Shown here in pieces: positions 37,706 through 45,201 of a stretch of DNA of 45,201 nt; the first letter of the stretch is position 1; each line of letters opens with the position of its first letter. The stretch spans positions 1-45,201 of the forward strand of contig JAGTRJ010000026.1 in NCBI GenBank assembly GCA_018261755.1. Direction: 5' to 3'. A program made the position numbers and the translations under genes. The notes under the pieces are model-generated. The model did no database searches. It was not told where the DNA came from and saw only the letters and a list, made by a program, of their open reading frames with translations. This stretch comes from Burkholderiaceae bacterium. Its GTDB lineage: Bacteria; Pseudomonadota; Gammaproteobacteria; Burkholderiales; Burkholderiaceae_D.

Positions 37706-40700
37706 CTATAAATTCGGTGCAAGCCAGTGTTTCAGCTGCTGTTCGCTGATGCCGCGCCGCGCAGCCATGTCGGCCACCTGATCGGCGCCGATCTTGCCGA
37801 TGCCGAAGAATTTCGCCTGCGGATGTGCGAAGTAGAAGCCGCACACCGACGATCCGGGCAGCATCGCGAACGATTCGGTCAGCGTCATGCCGATCCGGTC
37901 GCATTGCAGCAGCTTGAACATTTCGGCCTTGACCGTATGTTCCGGGCAGGCGGGATAGCCCGGCGCGGGGCGGATGCCGCGATATTTTTCCTTGTGCAGA
38001 TCGTCCTTGCTCAGCTGTTCGTCGTGCGCGTAGGCCCAGATGTCTTTCCTCACCAGTTCGTGCAGGTATTCGGCGAACGCCTCGACCAGCCGGTCGGCCA
38101 GCGCCTGCAGCATGATGGCGCTGTAATCGTCATTCGCTTGCTTGAACTGCTGCAGGTGCGGCTCAATGCCAATCCCGGTCGTGACCGCGAACAGGCCGAT
38201 GTAATCGGCGATGCCGGATGCCTTCGGCGCGATGTAATCGGCCAGCGCATGGTTCGGGTGCGGCACGCCATTGACCACCGGTTTTTCGGTCTGCTGCCGC
38301 AAGCCGTGCCAAGTGAACGCAGTTTGTGTGCGGCTCTCGTCGGTATAGATTTCGATGTCGTCGCCGACGCTGTTGGCCGGCATCAGCGCTACCGCCGCGT
38401 GCGCGGTCAGCCATTTGCCTTCGATGATCTTCGCCAGCATCGCTTGCGCATCGGCAAACACTTTCCTCGCTTCCTCGCCCACCTTTTCATCGCTCAGAAT
38501 GGCCGGATAGTGGCCGCTCAGTTCCCAGGTGTGGAAGAAAGGTCCCCAGTCGATGTATTGCGCAATCGTCGCCAGATCGGCGTTCTTCAGCAGCCGCTGG
38601 CCGATCATGGTCGGCTTCTTCGGCGCGCTGTCGCCGCTGAAATCGAGCGGGGTCGCATTCGCGCGCGCAGCCGCCAGCAGCAGCATCGCCGGCTGCTTCT
38701 TGCTGGCATGCAGTGCGCGCAGGTGGGCGTAATCGGCGGCGGTTTCCTGCAGGAATTTTTCGCGCTGACCTTCCGTCAGCAATGCCGCCGCCACCGATAC
38801 CGCGCGCGACGCATCGGCGGTCTGGATCACCGGCCCGTCGTAATTCGGCGCGATCTTGACCGCGGTGTGCGCGCGGCTGGTGGTGGCGCCGCCGACCATC
38901 AGCGGGATGTTGCGTTCGCGGAACCACGGGTCGCGCTGCATTTCACTGGCGACGTAGGACATTTCTTCCAGCGAGGGCGTGATCAGTCCGGACAGGCAGA
39001 CGATGTCGGCGTTCTCTTCCTTTGCCTTGGCCAGAATTTCAGCCGCCGGCACCATCACCCCCATGTTGACCACTTCGAAGTTGTTGCATTGCAACACGAC
39101 CGCGACGATGTTCTTGCCGATGTCATGCACGTCGCCTTTCACGGTGGCGATCACGATCTTGCCCTTGGGCTTGGATTCGCCCAGCATCTTCTTTTCTTCT
39201 TCGATGTGCGGCACCAGATGCGCCACCGCCTGCTTCATCACCCGCGCCGATTTCACCACCTGCGGCAAAAACATCTTGCCCTGACCGAACAGGTCGCCGA
39301 CCGTGTTCATGCCATCCATCAGCGGGCCTTCGATCACGTGGATCGGGCGCCCGCCGCCGGCCATGATTTCCTGTCGTGCCGCTTCGGTGTCTTCGTCGAT
39401 CCATTGCGTGATGCCATGCACCAGCGCGTGCGACAGGCGTTTGCCGACTGGCTCATTGCGCCATTCCAGCGTCGCTTCTTCCTGCTTGCCGCCGGCCTTG
39501 AATTGCGCCGCGCATTCGATCATCCGTTCGGTCGCATCCTCCCTGCGGTTCAGCACCACATCCTCGACCCGCTCGCGCAGCTGGGCCGGAATTTCGTCAT
39601 ACACGCCGACCATGCCGGCGTTGACGATGCCCATCGTCATTCCGGCCTGAATCGCGTGGTACAGGAACACGGTATGGATCGCTTCGCGCGCAGGGTCGTT
39701 GCCACGGAAGGAAAAGCTGACGTTGGACACGCCGCCGCTGATCTTCGCCAGCGGCAGGTGCTGCTTGATCCAGCGCGTCGCTTCGATGAAATCGACCGCG
39801 TAATTGTTGTGCTCGTCGATGCCGGTCGCAATCGCGAAAATGTTCGGATCGAAAATGATGTCTTCCGGCGGGAAGCCGACTTCATTCACCAGCAGGTTAT
39901 AGGCACGTTGGCAAATTTCGACCTTGCGCGCGAACGTGTCGGCCTGACCTTTTTCATCGAACGCCATCACGATCACGGCCGCGCCATAGCGGCGGCACAG
40001 CTTCGCGTGCTGCAGGAAGATTTCCTCGCCTTCCTTCATCGAAATCGAGTTCACGATGCCCTTGCCCTGCAGGCATTTCAGCCCGGCTTCGATCACTTCC
40101 CATTTGCTCGAATCGAGCATGATCGGTACGCGCGCGATGTCCGGTTCGGATGCGATCAGGTTCAAAAAGCGCGTCATCGCGGCGACCGAATCGAGCATCG
40201 CTTCATCCATGTTGATGTCGATGATCTGCGCGCCGTTCTCGACCTGTTGCCGCGCGACCGCCAGCGCCTCGTCATACTTTTCGCCGATGATCAGCCGCGC
40301 AAACGCCTTTGAGCCGGTCACATTCGTGCGCTCGCCCACATTCACGAACAGCGAAGAGTCGTCAATGATGAACGGTTCCAGCCCCGAGAGCCGCATCGCC
40401 GGCGCAATTTCCGGCACGGCGCGCGGCGTAATGTCTTCAATCGCGGCCGCAATCGCGCGGATGTGATCCGGCGTGGTGCCGCAGCAGCCGCCGGCGATGT
40501 TCACCAGCCCGGCTTGCGCGAATTCCTTCACCAGTGCGGATGTGTCGGCCGGGCCTTCGTCGAAGCCGGTGTCGCTCATCGGGTTCGGCAGGCCGGCGTT
40601 TGGGTAAATGCAGACGAAGGTGTCGGCGATCTTCGAGATTTCTTCCGCATACGGACGCATCAGCGAGGCGCCAAGCGCGCAGTTCAGGCCGATGGTTAGC

Positions 40701-41452
40701 GGACGTGCGTGGCGCACCGAATGCCAGAACGCGGTCACCGTCTGGCCGGACAGGATGCGGCCGGACGCATCAGTCACCGTGCCGGAAATCATGATCGGCA
40801 GTTTTTTTCCGCTTTGCTCGAAGAAGGTGTCGATCGCGAACAGAGCCGCTTTCGCGTTCAGCGTGTCGAAAATCGTTTCCACCAGCAGCAGGTCGATGCC
40901 GCCTTCGACCAGCGCGCGCACCTGCTCCAGATAGGCCGCCACCAGTTGGTCGAAGCTGATGTTCCTCGCGCCCGGGTCGTTCACGTCGGGCGAAATCGAC
41001 GCGGTCTTGGGCGTCGGGCCGACCGCGCCGGCGACGAAGCGCGGACGATCCGGGGTTGAATACTTGTCGCACGCGGCGCGCGCGATCTTCGCCGCTTCGA
41101 CGTTCATCTCAACCACCAGATGCGCCATGTGGTAATCATCCTGCGCGACGCTGGTGGCGCCGAAGGTGTTGGTTTCGATGATGTCGGCCCCGGCGGCCAG
41201 ATATTGCTCGTGAATCTCGCCGATGATCTGCGGCTGGGTCAGCGTCAGCAGTTCGTTGTTGCCCTTGACGAACAGTTCGCGCGCGCCGGCTTCGGGCGGC
41301 GCAAAATCGGCAAAGCGCGCGCCGCGGTAATCGGCTTCGGTCAGCTTGTAGCGCTGGATCATCGTGCCCATCGCGCCGTCGAGAATCATGATGCGGCGGC
41401 TGAGGATGGCGCGCAATTGCGCCTCGACGGGGGAAATCGCGGGTTGTTTCAT
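37706..41452 (-). CDS. metH: Cobalamin-dependent methionine synthase
   Basis: 1248 aa from the ATG at 41452 ([17 protein letters not shown]); 30 further upstream codons are open but not family-like and lie over the leader terminator. Four modules are present: homocysteine binding ([12 protein letters not shown], zinc Cys pair in [10 protein letters not shown]), methyltetrahydrofolate binding ([14 protein letters not shown]), cobalamin binding with DVHDIGKN holding the axial His, and the AdoMet reactivation domain ([12 protein letters not shown]). It moves a methyl group from methyl-THF to homocysteine. A promoter-like -10 and a terminator lie in its leader. Confidence 0.98.
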   Translation of the reverse strand: MKQPAISPVEAQLRAILSRRIMILDGAMGTMIQRYKLTEADYRGARFADFAPPEAGARELFVKGNNELLTLTQPQIIGEIHEQYLAAGADIIETNTFGATSVAQDDYHMAHLVVEMNVEAAKIARAACDKYSTPDRPRFVAGAVGPTPKTASISPDVNDPGARNISFDQLVAAYLEQVRALVEGGIDLLLVETIFDTLNAKAALFAIDTFFEQSGKKLPIMISGTVTDASGRILSGQTVTAFWHSVRHARPLTIGLNCALGASLMRPYAEEISKIADTFVCIYPNAGLPNPMSDTGFDEGPADTSALVKEFAQAGLVNIAGGCCGTTPDHIRAIAAAIEDITPRAVPEIAPAMRLSGLEPFIIDDSSLFVNVGERTNVTGSKAFARLIIGEKYDEALAVARQQVENGAQIIDINMDEAMLDSVAAMTRFLNLIASEPDIARVPIMLDSSKWEVIEAGLKCLQGKGIVNSISMKEGEEIFLQHAKLCRRYGAAVIVMAFDEKGQADTFARKVEICQRAYNLLVNEVGFPPEDIIFDPNIFAIATGIDEHNNYAVDFIEATRWIKQHLPLAKISGGVSNVSFSFRGNDPAREAIHTVFLYHAIQAGMTMGIVNAGMVGVYDEIPAQLRERVEDVVLNRREDATERMIECAAQFKAGGKQEEATLEWRNEPVGKRLSHALVHGITQWIDEDTEAARQEIMAGGGRPIHVIEGPLMDGMNTVGDLFGQGKMFLPQVVKSARVMKQAVAHLVPHIEEEKKMLGESKPKGKIVIATVKGDVHDIGKNIVAVVLQCNNFEVVNMGVMVPAAEILAKAKEENADIVCLSGLITPSLEEMSYVASEMQRDPWFRERNIPLMVGGATTSRAHTAVKIAPNYDGPVIQTADASRAVSVAAALLTEGQREKFLQETAADYAHLRALHASKKQPAMLLLAAARANATPLDFSGDSAPKKPTMIGQRLLKNADLATIAQYIDWGPFFHTWELSGHYPAILSDEKVGEEARKVFADAQAMLAKIIEGKWLTAHAAVALMPANSVGDDIEIYTDESRTQTAFTWHGLRQQTEKPVVNGVPHPNHALADYIAPKASGIADYIGLFAVTTGIGIEPHLQQFKQANDDYSAIMLQALADRLVEAFAEYLHELVRKDIWAYAHDEQLSKDDLHKEKYRGIRPAPGYPACPEHTVKAEMFKLLQCDRIGMTLTESFAMLPGSSVCGFYFAHPQAKFFGIGKIGADQVADMAARRGISEQQLKHWLAPNL

Positions 41453-41471
41453 GTTGTTCGTTCGTGAAGGC

Positions 41472-41504
41472 AAAAAACCCGGCCCGTCTGGCGTGCGGGT
41501 CGGG
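41472..41504 (-). terminator. Intrinsic terminator in the metH leader
   Basis: On the minus strand CCCGACCCG (41504-41496) pairs with CGGGCCGGG (41486-41478), 8 of 9 pairs, followed by six T. It ends 20 bp before the metH start and lies between a TATAAT (41561-41556) and the gene. CCCGGC just upstream could pair with the right arm and act as antiterminator. Confidence 0.65.
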
Positions 41505-41594
41505 TGGTCAGGCATTGGCCGAGCCGGGCATTCGCCAGGCATTGTCAGGTCTGAAATTATAACGTCGAATCAAAGGCTTGCCGCGCCTTTGTGG

Positions 41595-41714
41595 CCGCTG
41601 ACAGCGCGATTTGGCGCTGTCAGTCGCATTTTCGGCACAAAATATACTGGCTGGGGGTATTTCTTGGGCGCCGCAAAACTGTTGGCGGGGCGCTGCATTT
41701 CTGCTGCATACCCC
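41595..41714 (-). repeat. Dispersed structured repeat, copy 3
   Basis: The reverse complement starts GGGGTATG and keeps GTTTTGC, AAATAC and AGTATATTTTG at positions matching copies 1 and 2 with a one-base shift. It has its own 10-bp perfect stem CTGACAGCGC/GCGCTGTCAG (41598-41607, 41614-41623) and paired ends GGGGTAT/ATACCCC. It lies just past the dsbC stop, upstream of metH. Confidence 0.7.
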
Positions 41715-41734
41715 TGCCAGTTCTCCGATGTCGA

Positions 41735-42469
41735 TTATTTGATGGTGGACAGTTTCTGTTCCAGCATCTTGGCGTCGATCGCGCCTGGCACGCGGCTGCC
41801 ATCGGTGAAGAAAATGGTCGGCGTGCCACTGACCTGCAGTTTGCGTCCCAGTTCGAACACCTGTGCTTCCGGGCTGGCGCAGTCTGCCTTGGCATTCGCG
41901 GCCGGTTTGCCATCAACCATCCAGGCTTGCCATGCCTTGTTCTTGTCGGCGGCGCACCAGATATTCTTCGCCTTGCTGGCCGAATCCTGCGACAGGATCG
42001 GGAAGATGAAGGTATAGACGGTGATGTTGTCCACTTCCTTCAGTGTCTGTTCGAAACGCTTGCAGTAGCCGCAGTTCGGGTCGGAGAATACCGCGATCGT
42101 GCGCGAACCGTTGCCCTTGACCGTTTTCATCGCCAGATTCAGCGGCAGGTCGGAGAACTGGATCTTGTTCAGTTCGTCGATCCGTTCCTTGGTGTAGTTG
42201 TGCTTGGTTTTCGCATCGAAAATCTGGCCGGCGAAAATGTATTGCGCCTTCGCGTCGGTATAGATCACGCTGCCGCCAGTGCGCACTTCATACAATCCGG
42301 CATACGGCGTTTGCTTGACCTCGTCGATCTTCGCGCCTTCGCCGATATTCTGTTCGATCAGTTTTTTGACTTCACCTTCCTGCGGTGTTTCGGCACATGC
42401 GGTGGCAACGGTCAGCACCATCAGTGCGCTTGCCCCCTTCAGCATGCAGCGTTTTAACGATCTGTTCAT
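41735..42469 (-). CDS. dsbC: Thiol:disulfide interchange protein DsbC
   Basis: 244 aa periplasmic disulfide isomerase. A signal peptide (KRCMLKGASALMVLTVATAC, with a Cys near the cut site) leads to the dimerisation domain (EVKKLIEQNIGEG) and the thioredoxin fold with active site CGYC (FSDPNCGYCKRFE) and cis-Pro in GTPTI. A second Cys pair (WCAAD, ADCASP) matches the structural disulfide. Confidence 0.95.
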   Translation of the reverse strand: MNRSLKRCMLKGASALMVLTVATACAETPQEGEVKKLIEQNIGEGAKIDEVKQTPYAGLYEVRTGGSVIYTDAKAQYIFAGQIFDAKTKHNYTKERIDELNKIQFSDLPLNLAMKTVKGNGSRTIAVFSDPNCGYCKRFEQTLKEVDNITVYTFIFPILSQDSASKAKNIWCAADKNKAWQAWMVDGKPAANAKADCASPEAQVFELGRKLQVSGTPTIFFTDGSRVPGAIDAKMLEQKLSTIK

Positions 42470-42663
42470 GTTTTTCCCTTATGGTTTGGTTCAAGGATGG
42501 CGGCAAGCCACGCGCTGAAAGTATAGCGTTATTGCCGTAGCCGCGGATAGCCGACTGGTTTGCATGAGAGCAGGCACTGGAATTGCATCTCTGCAAGCTT
42601 GGGCGAACAGGGATAGAATCCGTTTGAAGCCTGTGGTTATTGAGTCACCCCTCCGGAGAAATC

Positions 42664-44412
42664 ATGCGCAACAACCAGCCTGTCACGAACAAAGAATACG
42701 TTTTACAAGATTGGGAAACGATAGTTTCCAAGACCGACCTGAAGGGCAGAATCACTTACGTCAACGGCGATTTCGTCCGCATCAGTGGCTTCTCCGAAGA
42801 AGAATTGCTGGGTAAGGCGCATAACATCGTGCGCCATCCGGACATGCCGCCGGAAGCGTTCGCCGACATGTGGAAAACCCTGCAGGCCGGCAAGGCGTGG
42901 ACCGGCATGGTCAAGAATCGCTGCAAGAATGGCGACCATTACTGGGTCGAGGCGAATGCGGCCCCGCTGATCCAGAACCACGAGGTCGTCGGCTATACCT
43001 CGGTGCGCGGCAAGCCGTCACGCGATCAGGTGCAGGCGGCAGAAGCTGCGTATAAGGCAATCAGGGAGGGTGACAAAAGTCTGGTGATTCGGGAAGGCAA
43101 TGCTGTGCCGTGTCGTTCGCTTAACCCGATGAAGGCGTTGCGAAATTTGCCGATTAGCAGTCGTTTGTCATTCTGGTTTGGTGCAATTTTTCTGTTATTT
43201 GTTGCAAGCGCTATGACCTCCTGGCTGTCAACAGGGCAAGGTGGTCAGCATTTCGCGTGGTGGTCAATGGGTCTGGCTTCCTGCGGTGCCTTGTTTGCCG
43301 TTATTGTGGCTTTCATCTTGCGCGCTAATTTTGTGAAGCCGCTTCTTTCAGCGGCCAAGGCCATTCAGCAGATGAGTTCTGGCGATATGACGGGAACCAT
43401 TGTGTCGGCTGGCCGTGACGAAATGGCGCAGATGCAGCAAGCTCTGCGGGTGCTGCAAATCAACATCAAATTATTGATTGGGCAGATCTCCGAGGCGACA
43501 GAACATGTGAATTCCGGTGCGAATGAGATTGCGGCCGGGAATCTTGATTTGTCGGCGCGCACCGAATCGCAGGCATCGAGCCTGGAACAAACGGCGTCGG
43601 CGATGGAACAGCTGACCTCGACCGTGCGCCAGAATTCCGACAATGCACAGGAAGCGACGCAACTGGTGCACTCGACCTCGGAAATCGCGGTTCGTGGTGG
43701 CGCTTCGGTCGGTCAGGTGGTCGATACGATGGGATCGATCAAGGAAAGCTCGCGCAAGATCGTCGATATCATCAGCCTGATCGACGGCATTGCATTCCAG
43801 ACCAACATTCTGGCGTTGAACGCTGCGGTTGAAGCGGCGCGCGCGGGGGAGCAGGGACGCGGCTTTGCTGTGGTGGCAACCGAAGTGCGCAGTCTGGCGC
43901 AGCGCAGTGCCGCTGCCGCTCGCGAAATCCAGACGCTGATCAACGATACGGTTGGCCGCATTGATGCTGGTGCCGAAACGGTGGATGAGGCCGGCAGGCA
44001 GATGACCGAGATCGTCGATTCGGTCAAGCGTGCATCGACCATCATGGGCGACATTTCCGCCTCCAGCCGCGAACAGAGCGCCGGCATTGAGGAAGTCAAT
44101 ACCGCCATCGTGCAGATGGATCAGATCACGCAGCAGAATGCCGCGCTGGTCGAACAGGCCGCCGCTGCTGCGCAATCAATGCGCGAACAGGCAGACAAGC
44201 TGACCGGACTGGTCGATTCGTTCAAGATCATGTCCGGCGGCAAGATGGTGCGCAAGCAGCCGGCGAAACCGGCGCGCCAGCCGATTGCCAAAGCGCCTAC
44301 GGTGCGGACGCCGAAAAAAGCCGTAACGGCAAGAGCGCCGGTGGCGCCGAAGGCGGTCGAGCCGAAGCGAATTGCTAGCGCCGGCGGAAGCGATGACTGG
44401 GAGGAGTTCTGA
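42664..44412 (+). CDS. Aer-like methyl-accepting chemotaxis transducer with PAS domain
   Basis: 582 aa from the ATG at 42664, with CGGAGA 6 nt upstream. The N-terminal PAS domain ([54 protein letters not shown]) resembles the FAD-binding PAS of Aer, so redox sensing is likely. Two hydrophobic segments (about residues 171-225) with a very short loop anchor it, followed by a HAMP-like stretch and the signalling domain with the conserved hairpin tip [22 protein letters not shown] read across [17 protein letters not shown]. The Pro/Ala/Lys-rich C-terminus ends DDWEEF, a CheR/CheB tether-like tail. Confidence 0.93.
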   Translation: MRNNQPVTNKEYVLQDWETIVSKTDLKGRITYVNGDFVRISGFSEEELLGKAHNIVRHPDMPPEAFADMWKTLQAGKAWTGMVKNRCKNGDHYWVEANAAPLIQNHEVVGYTSVRGKPSRDQVQAAEAAYKAIREGDKSLVIREGNAVPCRSLNPMKALRNLPISSRLSFWFGAIFLLFVASAMTSWLSTGQGGQHFAWWSMGLASCGALFAVIVAFILRANFVKPLLSAAKAIQQMSSGDMTGTIVSAGRDEMAQMQQALRVLQINIKLLIGQISEATEHVNSGANEIAAGNLDLSARTESQASSLEQTASAMEQLTSTVRQNSDNAQEATQLVHSTSEIAVRGGASVGQVVDTMGSIKESSRKIVDIISLIDGIAFQTNILALNAAVEAARAGEQGRGFAVVATEVRSLAQRSAAAAREIQTLINDTVGRIDAGAETVDEAGRQMTEIVDSVKRASTIMGDISASSREQSAGIEEVNTAIVQMDQITQQNAALVEQAAAAAQSMREQADKLTGLVDSFKIMSGGKMVRKQPAKPARQPIAKAPTVRTPKKAVTARAPVAPKAVEPKRIASAGGSDDWEEF

Positions 44413-44415
44413 TGG

Positions 44416-44444
44416 TTGGCAAGAATGGCGATCTTTGCTAGAAT
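44416..44444 (+). promoter_or_regulatory. tRNA-Thr promoter
   Basis: TTGGCA (44416-44421), 17-bp spacer, TAGAAT (44439-44444), 12 bp before the tRNA. Confidence 0.7.
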
Positions 44445-44456
44445 CGCGAATTCTTC

Positions 44457-44532
<76 letters not shown>

Positions 44533-44540
44533 GTAATATC

Positions 44541-44575
44541 AAGGGGTTAGCTTTAGGGCTAACCCCTTTGTTTTT
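44541..44575 (+). terminator. Intrinsic terminator of tRNA-Thr
   Basis: A perfect 10-bp stem AAGGGGTTAG/CTAACCCCTT with 8-nt loop, then TGTTTTT. Confidence 0.9.
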
Positions 44576-44618
44576 GGCATTGTCCTCGCCGTGTCCATTC
44601 TAGTGCCTGCGGTTTAAT

Positions 44619-45200
44619 TCACACCAACCAGAGCCCCTCGGTGCCGAACTGTGTGGCCAGCAATTCAGGTGCATTGACCCAGCAGGCGATCAGTTCAGCG
44701 CGGCTGTGGGAATCAAGGTAGCTGTCCCAATAAGCCAGACCGCCTGCATCCGGCTCTCTCAGGAGGGCGTTCTGGTAGAGATTGGTCAGGAAGGCGGTAT
44801 CGTCCATTGTGCCGTAAAGTACATCAAACTCAGGTACCCCAGTAAAACACTTGGCCAAGCTAACGGCATCCATTTCCTGCCCAGCCCAGTAGTTGACTCC
44901 TCCCACATCACCGGCTCGACCCAGCACGATTTGGTACATCAGTCCTATGGTTTGCAATGTGTCAGCTGATGCTTGCGTAAAACCCAGATCAACGGTCGTG
45001 CCTGCAAAGTCGCCCAGCTCGATTTCCCTGATCGTATCAATGTCGCCACTGGCGCTGGCAACAATCCTGACTTCGCCATCCGTGCCCAGCACGATCCGGT
45101 AGTCGGCCAGTGCGCCGGTATAACCGGCCGTGTCGCTGCCCGCACCGCCAATCAGGGTGTCGTTGCCGCGCATGCCGTACAGGAGGTTGTCGGCGTCATT
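44619..45200 (-). CDS. DUF4214-containing protein with RTX-like repeats, C-terminal part only
   Basis: The frame is open to the window edge (NDADNLLYGMRGNDTLIGGAG), so the Met at 45173 is not the start and the gene begins outside. The visible part starts with calcium-binding nonapeptide-like repeats (RGNDTLIGGAGSD), followed by a DUF4214 domain (LMYQIVLGRAGDVGGVNYWA and LYQNALLREPDAGGLAYWDS). Such proteins are usually large and secreted, often with S-layer or adhesin roles; the secretion route is not visible here. Confidence 0.85.
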   Translation of the reverse strand, partial: NDADNLLYGMRGNDTLIGGAGSDTAGYTGALADYRIVLGTDGEVRIVASASGDIDTIREIELGDFAGTTVDLGFTQASADTLQTIGLMYQIVLGRAGDVGGVNYWAGQEMDAVSLAKCFTGVPEFDVLYGTMDDTAFLTNLYQNALLREPDAGGLAYWDSYLDSHSRAELIACWVNAPELLATQFGTEGLWLV

Positions 45201-45201
45201 G

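Noticed and set aside
37727-40312. Plus-strand 861-codon open frame
   Set aside because: Antisense shadow of metH; composition bias, no domain.
41472-41561. SAH or cobalamin riboswitch before metH
   Set aside because: The leader is too short and lacks the conserved blocks of both classes; only GGCTCGG resembles part of the SAH motif.

Overview
The window is a stretch of a betaproteobacterial chromosome next to the replication origin. Gene content and protein style (gyrB-dnaN-dnaA-rpmH-rnpA-yidD-yidC, ZapD/YacG, SlmA, trpGDC, MetH, DsbC) fit Burkholderiales, probably Oxalobacteraceae; that family is inference from protein resemblance. The host backbone is GC-rich. The 2.4-18.6 kb segment is visibly more AT-rich and has different gene content.

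Region 1 (1-2400) holds the 3' part of atpD, atpC with a terminator, and the first copy of a dispersed structured repeat of about 120 bp. Region 2 (2401-18610) is a complete Tn7-like transposon of 16.2 kb. Its ends are matching TGTAGC termini, with 25 of the first 28 bases identical in inverted orientation and arrays of a 15-bp motif (CATNNNNTGAGATTT) that are probably TnsB sites. The core is a leftward operon tnsA-tnsB-tnsC-tniQ. The gyrB-proximal end lies 6 bp past the gyrB stop codon, so the element appears to use the 3' end of gyrB as attachment site, as Tn7 uses glmS. Cargo sits on both sides of the core. Left of it are two integron-type attC sites with a TfoX-domain cassette, a hypothetical lipoprotein and a hipBA toxin-antitoxin pair. 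Right of it are a DUF6471-like protein and a leftward restriction-like operon: a 58-aa ribbon-helix-helix protein, a DNA methyltransferase, an unknown protein, a McrB-like AAA ATPase and a McrC-like nuclease. A terminator just inside the right end stops transcription coming out of gyrB.

Region 3 (18617-26570) is the origin cluster: gyrB, dnaN and dnaA leftward, then rpmH/rnpA, yidD and yidC rightward. The striking anomaly is that ribosomal protein L34 (rpmH) and the RNase P protein (rnpA) form one uninterrupted 140-codon frame. The rpmH stop and the N-terminal part of RnpA are missing.

Region 4 (26571-34872) is rightward: a HAD nucleotidase, slmA, an HDOD-GGDEF protein, pilD-coaE-zapD-yacG, and trpG-trpD-trpC behind a structured leader without trpE. 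Region 5 (34873-42469) is leftward: a small hypothetical gene, an M61 peptidase, a DUF3429 membrane protein, metH with a terminator in its leader, and dsbC. Two more copies of the dispersed repeat lie here. Region 6 (42640-45201) has a PAS-containing chemotaxis transducer, tRNA-Thr(CGT) with a promoter and terminator, and the C-terminal part of a DUF4214 protein running off the window.

The most notable items are the Tn7-like element at gyrB with its defence-type cargo, the RpmH-RnpA in-frame fusion, and the dispersed structured repeat.
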